Source of the DNA: FEB-10 sp963710645
GTDB taxonomy: Bacteria; Acidobacteriota; Thermoanaerobaculia; Thermoanaerobaculales; Sulfomarinibacteraceae
Length of the DNA: 64,000 bases
Direction: 5' to 3'
NCBI GenBank assembly: GCA_963710645.1
Contig: CAVQBD010000009.1
Coordinates: 868,001-932,000 of the forward strand
The notes under the pieces were generated by a model. That model was not told where the DNA came from, ran no database searches, and saw nothing but the letters and a program-made list of their open reading frames with translations. The position numbers and the translations under genes are program-made. Shown piece after piece: positions 50,290 through 58,945 of this stretch. The stretch's first letter is position 1, and every line of letters starts with the position of its first letter.

Positions 50290-51269
50290 GGGACCTCCAC
50301 CGCCAACAGAATGCGTTCGATGATGTCCTCGACGGTGGCTCCCTCCGCCTCGGCTTCGTAGGTGAGCACCAATCGGTGTCGAAATACCGACGGTGAGAGC
50401 TCCTTGACGTCTTCCGGTGTCACGAAGGACCGGCCGCGGGTCATGGCGAGGGCCCGGCTGCCCACCGCCAGCGCGATGGTCGCCCGCGGCGAGGCACCGT
50501 ACCCAACCAACGACGTCAGGTCTCCGAGTCCCACATCGGCGGGCTCACGGGTGGCCGCGACCAGATTGATGATGTAGGTCCGGATGCGCTCGTCCAGATA
50601 GACCTCGTGGACTGTCTTTTCCAGCTCGCCCATCTCGTCCAGCGAGGTGGCCTGGGATGGCGTGGGGAACGTGTCGGCGAGATGGAACTCGAGCACCTTC
50701 CGCTCATCCTCCGGGCTTGGGTAGTCCACCACGACCTTGAATAAGAAACGGTCAAGCTGGGCCTCCGGCAACGGGTAGGTCCCCTCCTGCTCGATGGGAT
50801 TCTGGGTGGCGAGCACGACAAAGGGCTCCGGCAGCTTGAAGGTGGCATCGCCAATGGTGACCTGACGCTCTTCCATGGACTCCAGCAGCGCCGATTGGAC
50901 CTTGGCCGGCGCGCGGTTGATTTCGTCGGCGAGCACCATATTGGCGAAGACCGGACCGCGGTGTGGAATGAACTCGGACGTCTTCGGGTCGAAGATCAGG
51001 GTTCCGGTCACATCCGCTGGCAGCATGTCCGGGGTGAACTGGAGGCGCTGGAAGGACCCGCCCACCACACCGGCCAGGGTGCGCACCGTCAACGTCTTGG
51101 CGAGACCGGGGACACCCTCGAGCAGCACGTGCCCGCGGCACAGCAGCGCAACCAGCAACGATTCCACCAGCCGCTCCTGGCCGACGATGACCTCGCCCAC
51201 GGCACGCTGAATCTCACCGAGACGCGCCGCGGCGCGATCCACTTGTGTTTCCGTCTGTTGTGTATCCAT
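50286..51269 (-). CDS. moxR: MoxR family AAA+ ATPase
   Basis: MoxR ATPases act as chaperones that remodel VWA-domain partners. The 327-residue product has the MoxR-type Walker A GVPGLAKT (near residue 55), the DEINRAPAKVQSALLESM Walker B region, QVTIGD, the sensor ATQNPIEQEGTYPLPEAQLDRF, and the C-terminal lid with YGASPRATIAL and EDVKELSPSVFRHR. The length is typical. It is the first gene of the moxR-DUF58-DUF4381-like-batA-batB/C-batD operon. ATG 51269 has GGGAGAG upstream (complement of the bases after 51270). Confidence 0.95.
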   Translation of the reverse strand: MDTQQTETQVDRAAARLGEIQRAVGEVIVGQERLVESLLVALLCRGHVLLEGVPGLAKTLTVRTLAGVVGGSFQRLQFTPDMLPADVTGTLIFDPKTSEFIPHRGPVFANMVLADEINRAPAKVQSALLESMEERQVTIGDATFKLPEPFVVLATQNPIEQEGTYPLPEAQLDRFLFKVVVDYPSPEDERKVLEFHLADTFPTPSQATSLDEMGELEKTVHEVYLDERIRTYIINLVAATREPADVGLGDLTSLVGYGASPRATIALAVGSRALAMTRGRSFVTPEDVKELSPSVFRHRLVLTYEAEAEGATVEDIIERILLAVEVP

Positions 51270-51412
51270 GACTCTCCCTCAAAGCCAATAGGCCCGTGGC
51301 CATTTCAGGCAAGGATCATGCCAGCGCGCAAGATTGTCTCAGGGCGTTGTCCGCGCCGAATCGACTCAGCCGACGCCAGATCGGCACCCCGGGACCCGAC
51401 CTGAACGGTGGC

Positions 51413-51443
51413 GGCCCCAGGGTCTGGGGCCACAAGATACAAT
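51413..51443 (+). promoter_or_regulatory. Promoter region of the kinase gene with a small dyad
   Basis: The dyad GGCCCCAgggtcTGGGGCC (51413-51431, near the -35 position) is followed by TACAAT (51438-51443), which ends 7 nt before ATG 51451. No Shine-Dalgarno exists, so a leaderless start is likely; the dyad could be an operator. Confidence 0.42.
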
Positions 51444-51450
51444 GGACACG

Positions 51451-53379
51451 ATGTCCGTCCAGAAGATCGGCCGTTACGAGATCATCAATACCCTGGGCCG
51501 CGGCGCCATGGGCGTGGTGTACCTGGCCCGTGATCCCCTGATCGATCGCCAGGTGGCGCTCAAGACGCTGCGGGTGGACCTCGACGATGAAGTCGCCTCC
51601 GAATTTCGCGAACGATTCCTCCGCGAGGCGCGGGCGGCCGGCCGCATCAACCACGCGGGCATCGTGACCATCCACGACGTCGGTGAGGATCCGGAGTCGG
51701 GTCTGGTCTTCATCGCCATGGAGTACATCGAGGGACGAGACCTCAAGGAGATGATGGCATCCGGTCACCGATTCCGGCCGTCCGAGGCCGCGCGCATCGC
51801 AGCCGAGGTGGCCCACGCCCTGGATTACGCCCATTCCATGGGTGTGGTCCACCGCGACGTCAAGCCGGCCAACATCATTCTCACCAAGGACGGCACGCCG
51901 ATCATCACCGACTTCGGAATCGCCCGGGTCGAGTCCTCCAACCTCACGGTGGAGGGTCAATTCATCGGCACTCCGAACTTCATGTCTCCGGAGCAGATCA
52001 CAGGCAAGGCGGTGGACGGCCGATCCGACATCTTCTCCCTCGGTGTCGTGCTGTTCTACCTGCTGACAAACCAACGTCCATTCGCCGGCGAGACCATGCA
52101 CGAAGTCACCATGAAGGTGGTTCAAGATCCGAGCCCGATCCCGTCCATGGTGTCGCCTCAGGTGCCGGCCGTCTTCAACCCGATCATCCTCAAATGTCTC
52201 GAGAAGGACCCGGACAAGAGATTTCAGACCGGGGCCGAGGTGGCGCAGGTGCTGGCCGCCCTCGCCCGTTCACTCACCGATCGCGACCCGGACGATGCGG
52301 CGTCGACCGGAGTCTACAGGCCGGACCTTCCGACCCGAAGCGCTCGTCGCTCCGCCGACGACGCCAGCGGCCTCAGGGGAATGTTGCGCGACGTGACTTC
52401 TCCGCGAAGACTCGAACAGATCCGGGACAACCCTAAGATCTGGGACCGGTTGCCGATCCCGGAGACCCTCAAGTGGGAGGTCCATCCAAAGTGGGCCCGC
52501 GGGGTCATCATCGCCTGTGCGGTCTTGGCCTTCGGATCCATCGCCTTGCTCTACCTCCGGTTGCCCGATGCACCGGATCCGGCCCCCGCTTCAGGCAGCG
52601 TCCGCAATCGCCACCTCGTGGCCCGGCGGTTGATCGATGCCCGTCGTCATCTGCGGGCCGGGGAGCCCGGTGTCGCAGCGACTATGGCCGCAGCTGCGGT
52701 GGACCAAGTACCCGCATCAGCTGGGGCCCGCCACCTTCTTGGCCAGGCCCGGGCTCAGCTCTCCGAGGCTCGACTCAGCGAGGCCAATCGGGCCACCGTC
52801 GAGCGGTTGATCGGCGACGGCCGGGATGCGTTCCGGGATGGACGGTACAAAGAATCGGGCCAGTTTTTCGAACAGGCCCTCAAGCTGGACCCGTCGAATG
52901 AGTTGGCGGTGAGCTATCTGGACCTCGTGCGGGAACGTGGCCGACGTTCATCGAAACAACCCTCGGCCCGGCCCACTCCGAAACCGCAACCAACCCTGGT
53001 GACGGCCGCGACACTCGACCGCCCCAAGCCGACCCCCGGACGCGCTCGGATCACCGTCACCTTCAACTCGCCCATTCAGAACGGGATGATCGTCGTGACC
53101 CTCGACGGATCGATCCTCGCTGAGATTCCCTTCGAATTCGAAGCCAAGGGAATCCTGGGGATGCGGAAAAAGGGCAGCGGACTGGTCAAGAAGGTCCTGC
53201 TCGCCCCTTCGGGCCGACACATCATCGGCGCAGTACTGCGCGACGGAAGCGGCGCCGTCGTCGGCACCGCCAACTTCGAGCGACAGCTGCTCGACGGCAC
53301 CGACTGGACCCTCCGATTCGATCTGCCGGCGAAAGATGCTCGGGCCAACATCTATCTGGTGAAGGCCGGCGGTTCGTGA
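51451..53379 (+). CDS. Membrane-anchored serine/threonine protein kinase (PknB/Hanks type) with TPR region
   Basis: The product is 642 residues from ATG 51451; ATG 51442 overlaps the -10 hexamer. The kinase domain (about 9-275) is complete: glycine loop LGRGAMGVVYLARD (15-28), Lys38 in VALKTL, HRDVKPANI (Asp about 136), DFG at about 154-156, and GTPNFMSPEQI. After a juxtamembrane stretch there is one membrane helix (about 350-371). The extracytoplasmic part has TPR-like helices (about 395-495), a Pro linker (ARPTPKPQPT) and a terminal beta domain (about 530-642). A role in envelope signalling is inferred from this layout. The stop overlaps the start of the MBL-fold gene, so a joint function is possible. 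Confidence 0.93.
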   Translation: MSVQKIGRYEIINTLGRGAMGVVYLARDPLIDRQVALKTLRVDLDDEVASEFRERFLREARAAGRINHAGIVTIHDVGEDPESGLVFIAMEYIEGRDLKEMMASGHRFRPSEAARIAAEVAHALDYAHSMGVVHRDVKPANIILTKDGTPIITDFGIARVESSNLTVEGQFIGTPNFMSPEQITGKAVDGRSDIFSLGVVLFYLLTNQRPFAGETMHEVTMKVVQDPSPIPSMVSPQVPAVFNPIILKCLEKDPDKRFQTGAEVAQVLAALARSLTDRDPDDAASTGVYRPDLPTRSARRSADDASGLRGMLRDVTSPRRLEQIRDNPKIWDRLPIPETLKWEVHPKWARGVIIACAVLAFGSIALLYLRLPDAPDPAPASGSVRNRHLVARRLIDARRHLRAGEPGVAATMAAAAVDQVPASAGARHLLGQARAQLSEARLSEANRATVERLIGDGRDAFRDGRYKESGQFFEQALKLDPSNELAVSYLDLVRERGRRSSKQPSARPTPKPQPTLVTAATLDRPKPTPGRARITVTFNSPIQNGMIVVTLDGSILAEIPFEFEAKGILGMRKKGSGLVKKVLLAPSGRHIIGAVLRDGSGAVVGTANFERQLLDGTDWTLRFDLPAKDARANIYLVKAGGS

Positions 53380-54227
53380 GCCTCATACATCTCGTCCTCG
53401 ATACTTCGTGGGGACCCCTGAGAATCGCCGGCGGATCACGGGCCGGCGAGGGCACCACGATTCTGGCCCCCCAGCTCCGGCTCGCCATGGATGCCGGCCG
53501 TGCCCACCGCGCCCTTCCACCCATGAAAACGGTCGTCATCAGCCACGGTCACATGGATCACATCGGCGCGCTCGGTTATTGGGCGAGCCAGCGATATCTG
53601 AATTCCATGGGGCCGGCCACGGTCTTGGTTCCAGGAGCCATAGCCCACCAGGTTCAGACTCTCCTCGAGACTTTCGCAGAGCTCGAGGGCGGCCATCCCT
53701 ACCGGGTGGAGATCGTGGCCGCCGAGGCCGGTGCGGACCACCAACTCCGGAAGGACATGGTGCTCCGGTTCTTCGCCACCGACCACTGGGTTCCCACCCT
53801 CGGCCACCTCTTGGTATGGCGCAGACGTCGGCTCCGACCGGAGTTCGACGGTCTCCCAGGGTCCGAAATCGCAAGACTGAGAGGGGCCGGACAGGTGGTC
53901 ACCGAAGATCGGACAATCAACCTCATGGCCTACTGCGCCGACACCGGCCCAGGCCTGTTCACCTCCAACCCTGAAATTCTCGGTGCCGAGGTGCTGCTGG
54001 TGGAGTGTTCGTTCTTCGCGATGGCCGACCGGGATCGCGCACGGACCTACGGCCACATGCACCTTGATGACCTGCTGGCGGTGACGGATCGACTCGCCTG
54101 CCGTCATCTGGTCCTGCTGCACGCCTCGCGCAGACACCGGTTGCGCGAGGTGGAGGAGATCACCCAGACCACCCTCCGGCCGCGGTTGGACTGCGCTTTG
54201 CACCACGTCATGGTCGATTGGGAGTGA
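53376..54227 (+). CDS. MBL-fold metallohydrolase, RNase Z-like
   Basis: The 283-residue product has the metallo-beta-lactamase signature ISHGHMDHIGAL (HxHxDH) and further metal ligands in DHWVPTLGHLL, YCADTGP (Asp) and VLLHASRRH (last His). This layout resembles tRNase Z and its relatives, which process RNA or hydrolyse other esters, but the exosite arm of classical RNase Z is not evident. The start GTG 53376 overlaps the kinase stop (GTGA), so the two are translationally coupled. The substrate is unknown, and there is no signal peptide, so it is cytoplasmic. Confidence 0.88.
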   Translation: MSLIHLVLDTSWGPLRIAGGSRAGEGTTILAPQLRLAMDAGRAHRALPPMKTVVISHGHMDHIGALGYWASQRYLNSMGPATVLVPGAIAHQVQTLLETFAELEGGHPYRVEIVAAEAGADHQLRKDMVLRFFATDHWVPTLGHLLVWRRRRLRPEFDGLPGSEIARLRGAGQVVTEDRTINLMAYCADTGPGLFTSNPEILGAEVLLVECSFFAMADRDRARTYGHMHLDDLLAVTDRLACRHLVLLHASRRHRLREVEEITQTTLRPRLDCALHHVMVDWE

Positions 54228-54250
54228 TCCCCCACCCACCCAGCCAGGGG

Positions 54251-54271
54251 CTCGGGGCTATGGGACGAGAT
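54251..54271. repeat. Short octanucleotide-like array
   Basis: AGGGGCTCGGGGCTATGGGA has an approximate 8-nt period and precedes module A, as at 40209. Confidence 0.5.
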
Positions 54272-54314
54272 CCACCGCCCGCCCGGAGCGCGTGAGGGCG
54301 CGATGGGCGGGCGT

Positions 54315-54390
54315 GCCGCTTCTGACACTTTCGGGGTGATCGTGTCGAGGCTCTCAAAGGCGTCGGGGCCCGAAGAGTGTCAGGGGTGGC
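54315..54390 (+). repeat. Variable-stem hairpin, module A
   Basis: Arms GCCGCTTCTGAC and GTCAGGGGTGGC enclose the core ACTTTCGGG/CCCGAAGAGT and a loop of about 33 nt. No module B follows in this copy. The gap 54228-54702 otherwise holds arrays and no gene. Confidence 0.75.
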
Positions 54391-54567
54391 TCCCTCGGGG
54401 AGCACCTCGGGGAGATGGGCGCGCGGAAATCAGCACATCCGAGCGAACGCGCGTACCGGTGCCTGGACCGACATGCTGGTCCCCTAGACGGCCGGTGTGT
54501 TGGTCAATCGACGCACGAGTTGCAGCCGGGACGGCTGCTCCACAATGGCGCTCAGGTTGGGTGGGCA

Positions 54568-54658
54568 ATCTTGCATCTTGGTTCTTGGATCTTGGATCCG
54601 GGTGGGTGGGGGTTTTCGCATTTCGCATTGGGTGGGCGAGGGCCCTGGTCCCTGGTCG
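54568..54658. repeat. Three heptanucleotide arrays (ATCTTGG, ATTTCGC, CCCTGGT types)
   Basis: 54568-54602 reads ATCTTGC, ATCTTGG, TTCTTGG, ATCTTGG, ATCCGGG. 54613-54632 reads TTTTCGC, ATTTCGC, ATTGGG. 54643-54658 reads CCCTGGT, CCCTGGT, CG. They lie just upstream of the M16 peptidase gene; TATCAT near 54669 may be its -10. Confidence 0.75.
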
Positions 54659-54702
54659 CGAGCCCCTGTATCATTCCCCGATCACTGACCGAGCGGGGGA
54701 CC

Positions 54703-57321
54703 ATGACGACTCTTGAAAATTTCGAGCTGGTGGAACGGCTGGACGGCGCGAGCGAGTGGCGACACCGTGGCAACGGATTGACGGTTCTGGTGTGGCCGAC
54801 ACCGGTGGCCCCGGTCGTTGGATTCGGCGTGGTCTACCGTGTGGGATCACGCCACGAGGTGCCCGGCCACACCGGCGCCACCCACATTCTCGAACACCTG
54901 ATGTTCAAGGGCTCGAAAAAATTCAACCGTGAGCTGGGGACCGAGGTTTCACGGCAGCTCCACAGGATCGGCGCCCATTTCAACGCCACCACCTGGCTCG
55001 ATCGCACCAACTATTACGAAGTGCTGCCTGCCGAGCACCTGCCCTTGGCGGTGGATATCGAGTCGGACAGGATGCGCAACGCCCTGGTCCAGGAAGAGTC
55101 ACTGGCCTCGGAGCGGACGGTGGTCCTCAACGAGCTCGAGATGGGCGAAAACGAGCCCTTTGATCTCCTCATGAAGGGCGCTTTCGCCCACGCCTATCTG
55201 GAGCACCCCTACCACCACCCGACCATCGGATGGAAGGGAGATGTGGAAACGGTCACGGCCGAGGTCCTCCGACGTTTCTACGACACCTACTACCACCCCG
55301 ACAACGCCACCGTTCTGGTGGTGGGTGATGTTGAGGAGGAGGCTGCCCTCGCCGAGGTCGAACGAGGTTTCGGCGGTCTACCCCGTGCATCAGGGCCCTT
55401 CCCGGAGCCTCGCATCCGGGAGAGCGAACAGCGCGGCGAGCGGCGCTTCGAGGTGTGCCGGGCCGGCGAGCTCGGCCAATTGCTGATGACCTGGCACATC
55501 CCGGAAGGCCTCCACGCCGATATTCCAACGCTCTCGGTGCTGACGTCCATCCTGTCCGAGGGTGTCACCTCCAGGCTCTACCGGCGTCTGGTGGAGCCCA
55601 ACCGCTGTCTCGGTATCCATGCCTACACGCTGGATCTGCACGATCCCGGAGTGCTGCAGGTGATGGCATCCCTCGCCCCGGGTGTGGAGCACCCAGAGGT
55701 GGAGGACGCGATCCGAGCCGAGCTCCAGGAGCTCTGGTCGACTCCACCCGACGGGGACGAACTCCGCCGTGCCGTGTCCCAAATCCGAACGGATCTGGCG
55801 TTTCACCGGGAGTCGCCGGGCCAGATCATGTCGGCTCTCACCGAATCCATCGCCATGGGCGACTGGCGGCGCTTCCCCTCGGAACTCGACGCCGTGTCTC
55901 GGGTCACCGCCGATGACGTGTCTCGGGTCGCCGCCGAGTACCTCACCGACCGCCGCCTCACGGTGGGGTGGTTCGTGCCGGAAACTCCGGGCGGCAATGG
56001 CGGCGGTTTGGCGGCCCCACCCGGACCACGGCCCTGTTATCTCAGGGCACCATTCGCCGAACGGGTGGTGGAAAAAGAACTGTCGCACGGAGCGCGGTTG
56101 GCGGTGCTGACCAACCCCCACGCGCCGACGGTCACGGTGGCGGGTACGATTCGGGCGGGAACGGCAGTCGCCTCCGACGGCAGATTCAGCGTGCCCGGTC
56201 TGTGCGCCGCCATGCTCGACCGCGGGACCGAGAGCTTCGGGCGCATGGAACTCGCCCGCGAACTCGAGGACAACGGTCTGCAGCTCGGCGTTCGGGCGTC
56301 TGCGTCCTCCCCGGCCACGGTCACGTTCTCGGCCCAGGGTCTGGCCGAGCAGCTGCCGCGGATCGCCACCCTGTTGGCGGAGGTCTTGTGGAAGCCGATC
56401 TTTCCGGCCGACGAATTCGAAAAGCTCCGCGAGCGTGTATTGGGAAGTCTGGTGCGGGAACGGGAGGAGACCCAGGCCATCGCCTACGGCGCCCTGACCC
56501 GCCATCTCTACCCAGTTGGCCACCCGCAGCGGAAACGACGGGTCGAAATTCGCGAACAGGAGGTGAAGGCCCTGGTCAGAGACGACCTCGAGGCCTTTCA
56601 CCGATTGGCCTACGGGCCGGCATCGTTGGCGCTCGCGGTGGTGGGAGACGTGTCGGCGACCGAGGTCGAGGTCCTCTTCGGCGAGGCGTTCCATGCCGGA
56701 GGCGCCCAAGCCCTCGACGTCGTGGTGCCAGAATCTGAAGGAGCCGGGAAACCGGCGGAGGAACGCATCGAGGTCCCCGATCGGCCCAACCTGGACGTCT
56801 TTCTCGGTCACCGGGGCGCCGTGCTGCGGAGCGAAGCCGACTATGGCGCGGCCATGATCGCCAACGCGTGCCTCGGCCAGTCGACCCTCACGTCGCGGCT
56901 CGGCGTCGCCGTGCGGGATACGGCCGGGCTGACCTACGGCATTTACAGTCGTTTCTTCGGAACCCTTCTGGTGGCCGGTCCGTGGGCCGTCTCGCTGTCG
57001 GTCTCGGCCGAGAATCTCGATCGTGCCACCGAAATGTGCCGCAAGATCATCGCCGACTACGTTGCCGAGGGACCCACCCAGACCGAGCTGAGCGATGAGC
57101 GATCGGCCCAGGCCGGTGCCTACCGGGTCGGGCTGGCCACCAACGGAGGAGTGGCGCGGGAATTGGTGTCGGTCCTGACCTCTGGCCAGGCGTTGGACCA
57201 CCTGGATCGCTACCCGGATCAGGTGCTGGCGCTGTCCCGGGCCGAGGTGATGGCGGCCATCGCCAAGTACCTCCACCCTGATCGGTTGGTGGTCACCGCT
57301 GCGGGAACAATGGAACGTTGA
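54703..57321 (+). CDS. Tandem M16-family zinc peptidase
   Basis: The 872-residue product contains two M16 (pitrilysin/PqqL-like) halves fused end to end. The first half is catalytic, with the inverted zinc motif HILEH near residue 62 (GATHILEHLMFKGSKKF), the distal Glu in LNELEMGENE and the tyrosine region HPYHHPTIGWKGD. The second half (from about 440) lacks H-x-x-E-H and has FGRMELARELEDNGLQLGV instead, as expected of the inactive partner. No clear signal peptide is visible. ATG 54703 follows GCGGGGGACC; the frame is open back to 54415 through repeat DNA, which is rejected. The last codons and stop lie in a heptanucleotide array. Confidence 0.92.
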   Translation: MTTLENFELVERLDGASEWRHRGNGLTVLVWPTPVAPVVGFGVVYRVGSRHEVPGHTGATHILEHLMFKGSKKFNRELGTEVSRQLHRIGAHFNATTWLDRTNYYEVLPAEHLPLAVDIESDRMRNALVQEESLASERTVVLNELEMGENEPFDLLMKGAFAHAYLEHPYHHPTIGWKGDVETVTAEVLRRFYDTYYHPDNATVLVVGDVEEEAALAEVERGFGGLPRASGPFPEPRIRESEQRGERRFEVCRAGELGQLLMTWHIPEGLHADIPTLSVLTSILSEGVTSRLYRRLVEPNRCLGIHAYTLDLHDPGVLQVMASLAPGVEHPEVEDAIRAELQELWSTPPDGDELRRAVSQIRTDLAFHRESPGQIMSALTESIAMGDWRRFPSELDAVSRVTADDVSRVAAEYLTDRRLTVGWFVPETPGGNGGGLAAPPGPRPCYLRAPFAERVVEKELSHGARLAVLTNPHAPTVTVAGTIRAGTAVASDGRFSVPGLCAAMLDRGTESFGRMELARELEDNGLQLGVRASASSPATVTFSAQGLAEQLPRIATLLAEVLWKPIFPADEFEKLRERVLGSLVREREETQAIAYGALTRHLYPVGHPQRKRRVEIREQEVKALVRDDLEAFHRLAYGPASLALAVVGDVSATEVEVLFGEAFHAGGAQALDVVVPESEGAGKPAEERIEVPDRPNLDVFLGHRGAVLRSEADYGAAMIANACLGQSTLTSRLGVAVRDTAGLTYGIYSRFFGTLLVAGPWAVSLSVSAENLDRATEMCRKIIADYVAEGPTQTELSDERSAQAGAYRVGLATNGGVARELVSVLTSGQALDHLDRYPDQVLALSRAEVMAAIAKYLHPDRLVVTAAGTMER

Positions 57322-57340
57322 ACGTTAAACGTTGAACGTT
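57314..57340. repeat. Heptanucleotide array (AACGTTG type) overlapping the M16 stop
   Basis: Units AACGTTG, AACGTTA, AACGTTG, AACGTT; the TGA at 57319-57321 is inside it. Confidence 0.78.
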
Positions 57341-57381
57341 CCTCCGCCCGCCCGGAGCGTTCAGGGCGCGCTGGTCGGGCG

Positions 57382-57458
57382 TGCCACTTCTGACACTTTC
57401 GGGTCTCTCCACACTGACCTCTTTGTAGGTGAGCGGTCCCGAAAGTGTCAGGGGTGGC
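57382..57458 (+). repeat. Variable-stem hairpin, module A (best-paired copy)
   Basis: GCCAC-tt-CTGACACTTTCGGG pairs with CCCGAAAGTGTCAG-gg-GTGGC with only a 2-nt internal mismatch. The loop is about 35 nt. The gap 57322-57667 holds only repeats. Confidence 0.82.
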
Positions 57459-57565
57459 AACCGCGGGGAGCGCCATGGGGACATGGGCGCGATGGGAAAC
57501 GAAGCTCGACCGCAGGCCGTTGTCCCTTCGTCGCGCCCCTTCTCCCAACGCACTCCCCGTGAGGA

Positions 57566-57636
57566 TGCCAGGCACGCCGATTCGCCCCAACGAGGTGAGT
57601 CAACCCATCGGCTTTGGCGAATCGGGATGCCAGGCA
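57566..57636 (+). repeat. Hairpin module B copy 4
   Basis: TGCCAGGCACGCCGATTCGC and GCGAATCGGGATGCCAGGCA pair around a copy-specific loop of about 31 nt. Confidence 0.75.
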
Positions 57637-57667
57637 CCTCCGAAAGGGCGCGATGGGCAGGCGGGGG

Positions 57668-58123
57668 TCAGATGCGCGGCGTGGGTGGCGGGCTGTCCTC
57701 GCCGCCACGCATCGCCACCACTTTCACTTCGACCCTATCCACGTCGTCCACCGGGACGGGTGGGCGTTGGACCCTGGTGAGCCGGGCGCGAGCGCCGACG
57801 GGCACGTCCACGGTCCCGGTGAGCACGATCTGCTCATCGGTTCCCCCAGATCGGTAGAAGACCGTGACCCTGAGGTCGGCGTGGCATCCCGCCGGCTCGC
57901 GGCAGCTCAGAAGACACGCCCAATCGACGTAGTCGTCGTGGGGCGTGCCGGAGACCTGTTCCACCTCAACCGCCAGTTTTTCCGACGAGGTCGAGATCGT
58001 GTCGAAACTGAAGCTGGCCACCCCGGATCGAATGTCATCCTTGCCGCAGCCGGATGACAGCACGACACATGCTGCAAGGCTCGCGGCGAGCCCGGTCAGC
58101 AGCCGTGTCCGGCGCCGGGACAT
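57668..58123 (-). CDS. Small predicted lipoprotein
   Basis: I do not recognise a family. From ATG 58123 the product has 151 residues with a basic n-region and lipobox (RRRTRLLTGLAASLAACVVLSSGC, Cys about 25 on either counting). A beta-rich domain follows with four Cys residues in CLLSCREPAGC, suggesting disulfides, and strands DLRVTVFYR, QIVLTGTVDV and DVDRVEVKVVAMR. The ATG overlaps the stop of the upstream FxLYD-type gene by one base (TGATG), so it is co-translated. A frame back to 58213 is open but inside the neighbour. It belongs to the exported-protein cluster with PilY1. Confidence 0.7.
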   Translation of the reverse strand: MSRRRTRLLTGLAASLAACVVLSSGCGKDDIRSGVASFSFDTISTSSEKLAVEVEQVSGTPHDDYVDWACLLSCREPAGCHADLRVTVFYRSGGTDEQIVLTGTVDVPVGARARLTRVQRPPVPVDDVDRVEVKVVAMRGGEDSPPPTPRI

Positions 58124-58941
58124 CAGACCCGCGGTGTGGGAACCGGACCCACAGGGCCGGGCATCCTGCGCCCCGGCGGCGGCTGCGGCGAACCGGTAGG
58201 CGGTCCCATCCAATAAACCGCCGCGCGGATATCAGGATGGGTCTTGCCATCGGGCTGGGCCGCGGAGAACTCGCGGCTGAAGACTGCCGTTTGGTCGGGG
58301 GGCAGGGTGTTGGTCACCGGCACCTCGGCGCTCCACGGACTCTTGTCGCCGGCGGCGATGGTCTGCAGCTGCACCCTGACGTTGGTCACAGGGTTGGGCG
58401 ACCGGTTGATCACGTCGCCCTCCACCAGCCAGCGGCCGTCGCCGAGACCGGTCACCTTGAGGTTGCTCAGCACGACGCCGCCGCCCTCCTGATATCCGGG
58501 AGGTGGTCCCGAGGGAGTTCCACCACCCTCGGCGTCGATCTCGTCCGGTTCACCATCTCCGTCGCGATCCGGTCTGTAACGCCGGACATCCTCGTCGGTG
58601 ATGGAGATGCCGTCGGATTGCTCGCCCTCCGGTGGAATGACGAGGTTCCGGCTGCCCGGAAGCTCCGCCGACGCCTGTCCCTCCTCAGAAGGGTTCTGGG
58701 GTGCTGCTGCAGCCGCTGCAGCCGCGGCCGCAGCTTCGGCGGCCCGCAGTGCTTCAACGTCAACATCCCCCACGTCGTAGGCCATCTTCTGGCCGTTGGG
58801 CAGCGAAAGCATGATGTAGGACCCGGTGAGGGTGTATCCGTCGGCCTGGATCACCGTGCCGTTCCGCATGGGGATCTCCACCGCTGCAACCGTGACGGCC
58901 AAGGCGGCGAGCACCAACAAGGACAACGCGACTCGTTTCAC
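58123..58941 (-). CDS. Exported protein with FxLYD-like domain
   Basis: The 272-residue product has a signal peptide (LSLLVLAALAVTVAAVEIP) and a small N-terminal beta unit (GTVIQADGYTLTGSYIML). A poly-Ala helix (about 66-80) and an acidic, Pro-rich linker with DGDGEPDEIDAEGG (calcium-loop-like) follow. The C-terminal domain (about 158-245) has VVLSNLKVTGLGDGRWLVEGDVINRSPNPVTNVRVQL, a pattern like FxLYD/DUF3426-type beta domains. The tail is Pro/Gly-rich. GTG 58941 has AGGAG upstream. It is 4 nt after the PilY1-like gene, so both are probably one transcript. The role is unknown. Confidence 0.75.
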   Translation of the reverse strand: MKRVALSLLVLAALAVTVAAVEIPMRNGTVIQADGYTLTGSYIMLSLPNGQKMAYDVGDVDVEALRAAEAAAAAAAAAAAPQNPSEEGQASAELPGSRNLVIPPEGEQSDGISITDEDVRRYRPDRDGDGEPDEIDAEGGGTPSGPPPGYQEGGGVVLSNLKVTGLGDGRWLVEGDVINRSPNPVTNVRVQLQTIAAGDKSPWSAEVPVTNTLPPDQTAVFSREFSAAQPDGKTHPDIRAAVYWMGPPTGSPQPPPGRRMPGPVGPVPTPRV

Positions 58942-58945
58942 GGTT

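Noticed and set aside
51270..51412. A tRNA or small RNA gene between moxR and the kinase
   Set aside because: No cloverleaf arms or T-loop GTTCRANNC consensus found; only a small dyad near the kinase promoter.
55390..57276. A 628-residue minus-strand frame inside the M16 peptidase
   Set aside because: The M16 zinc motif and partner domain lie on the plus strand; the antisense frame has biased composition only.
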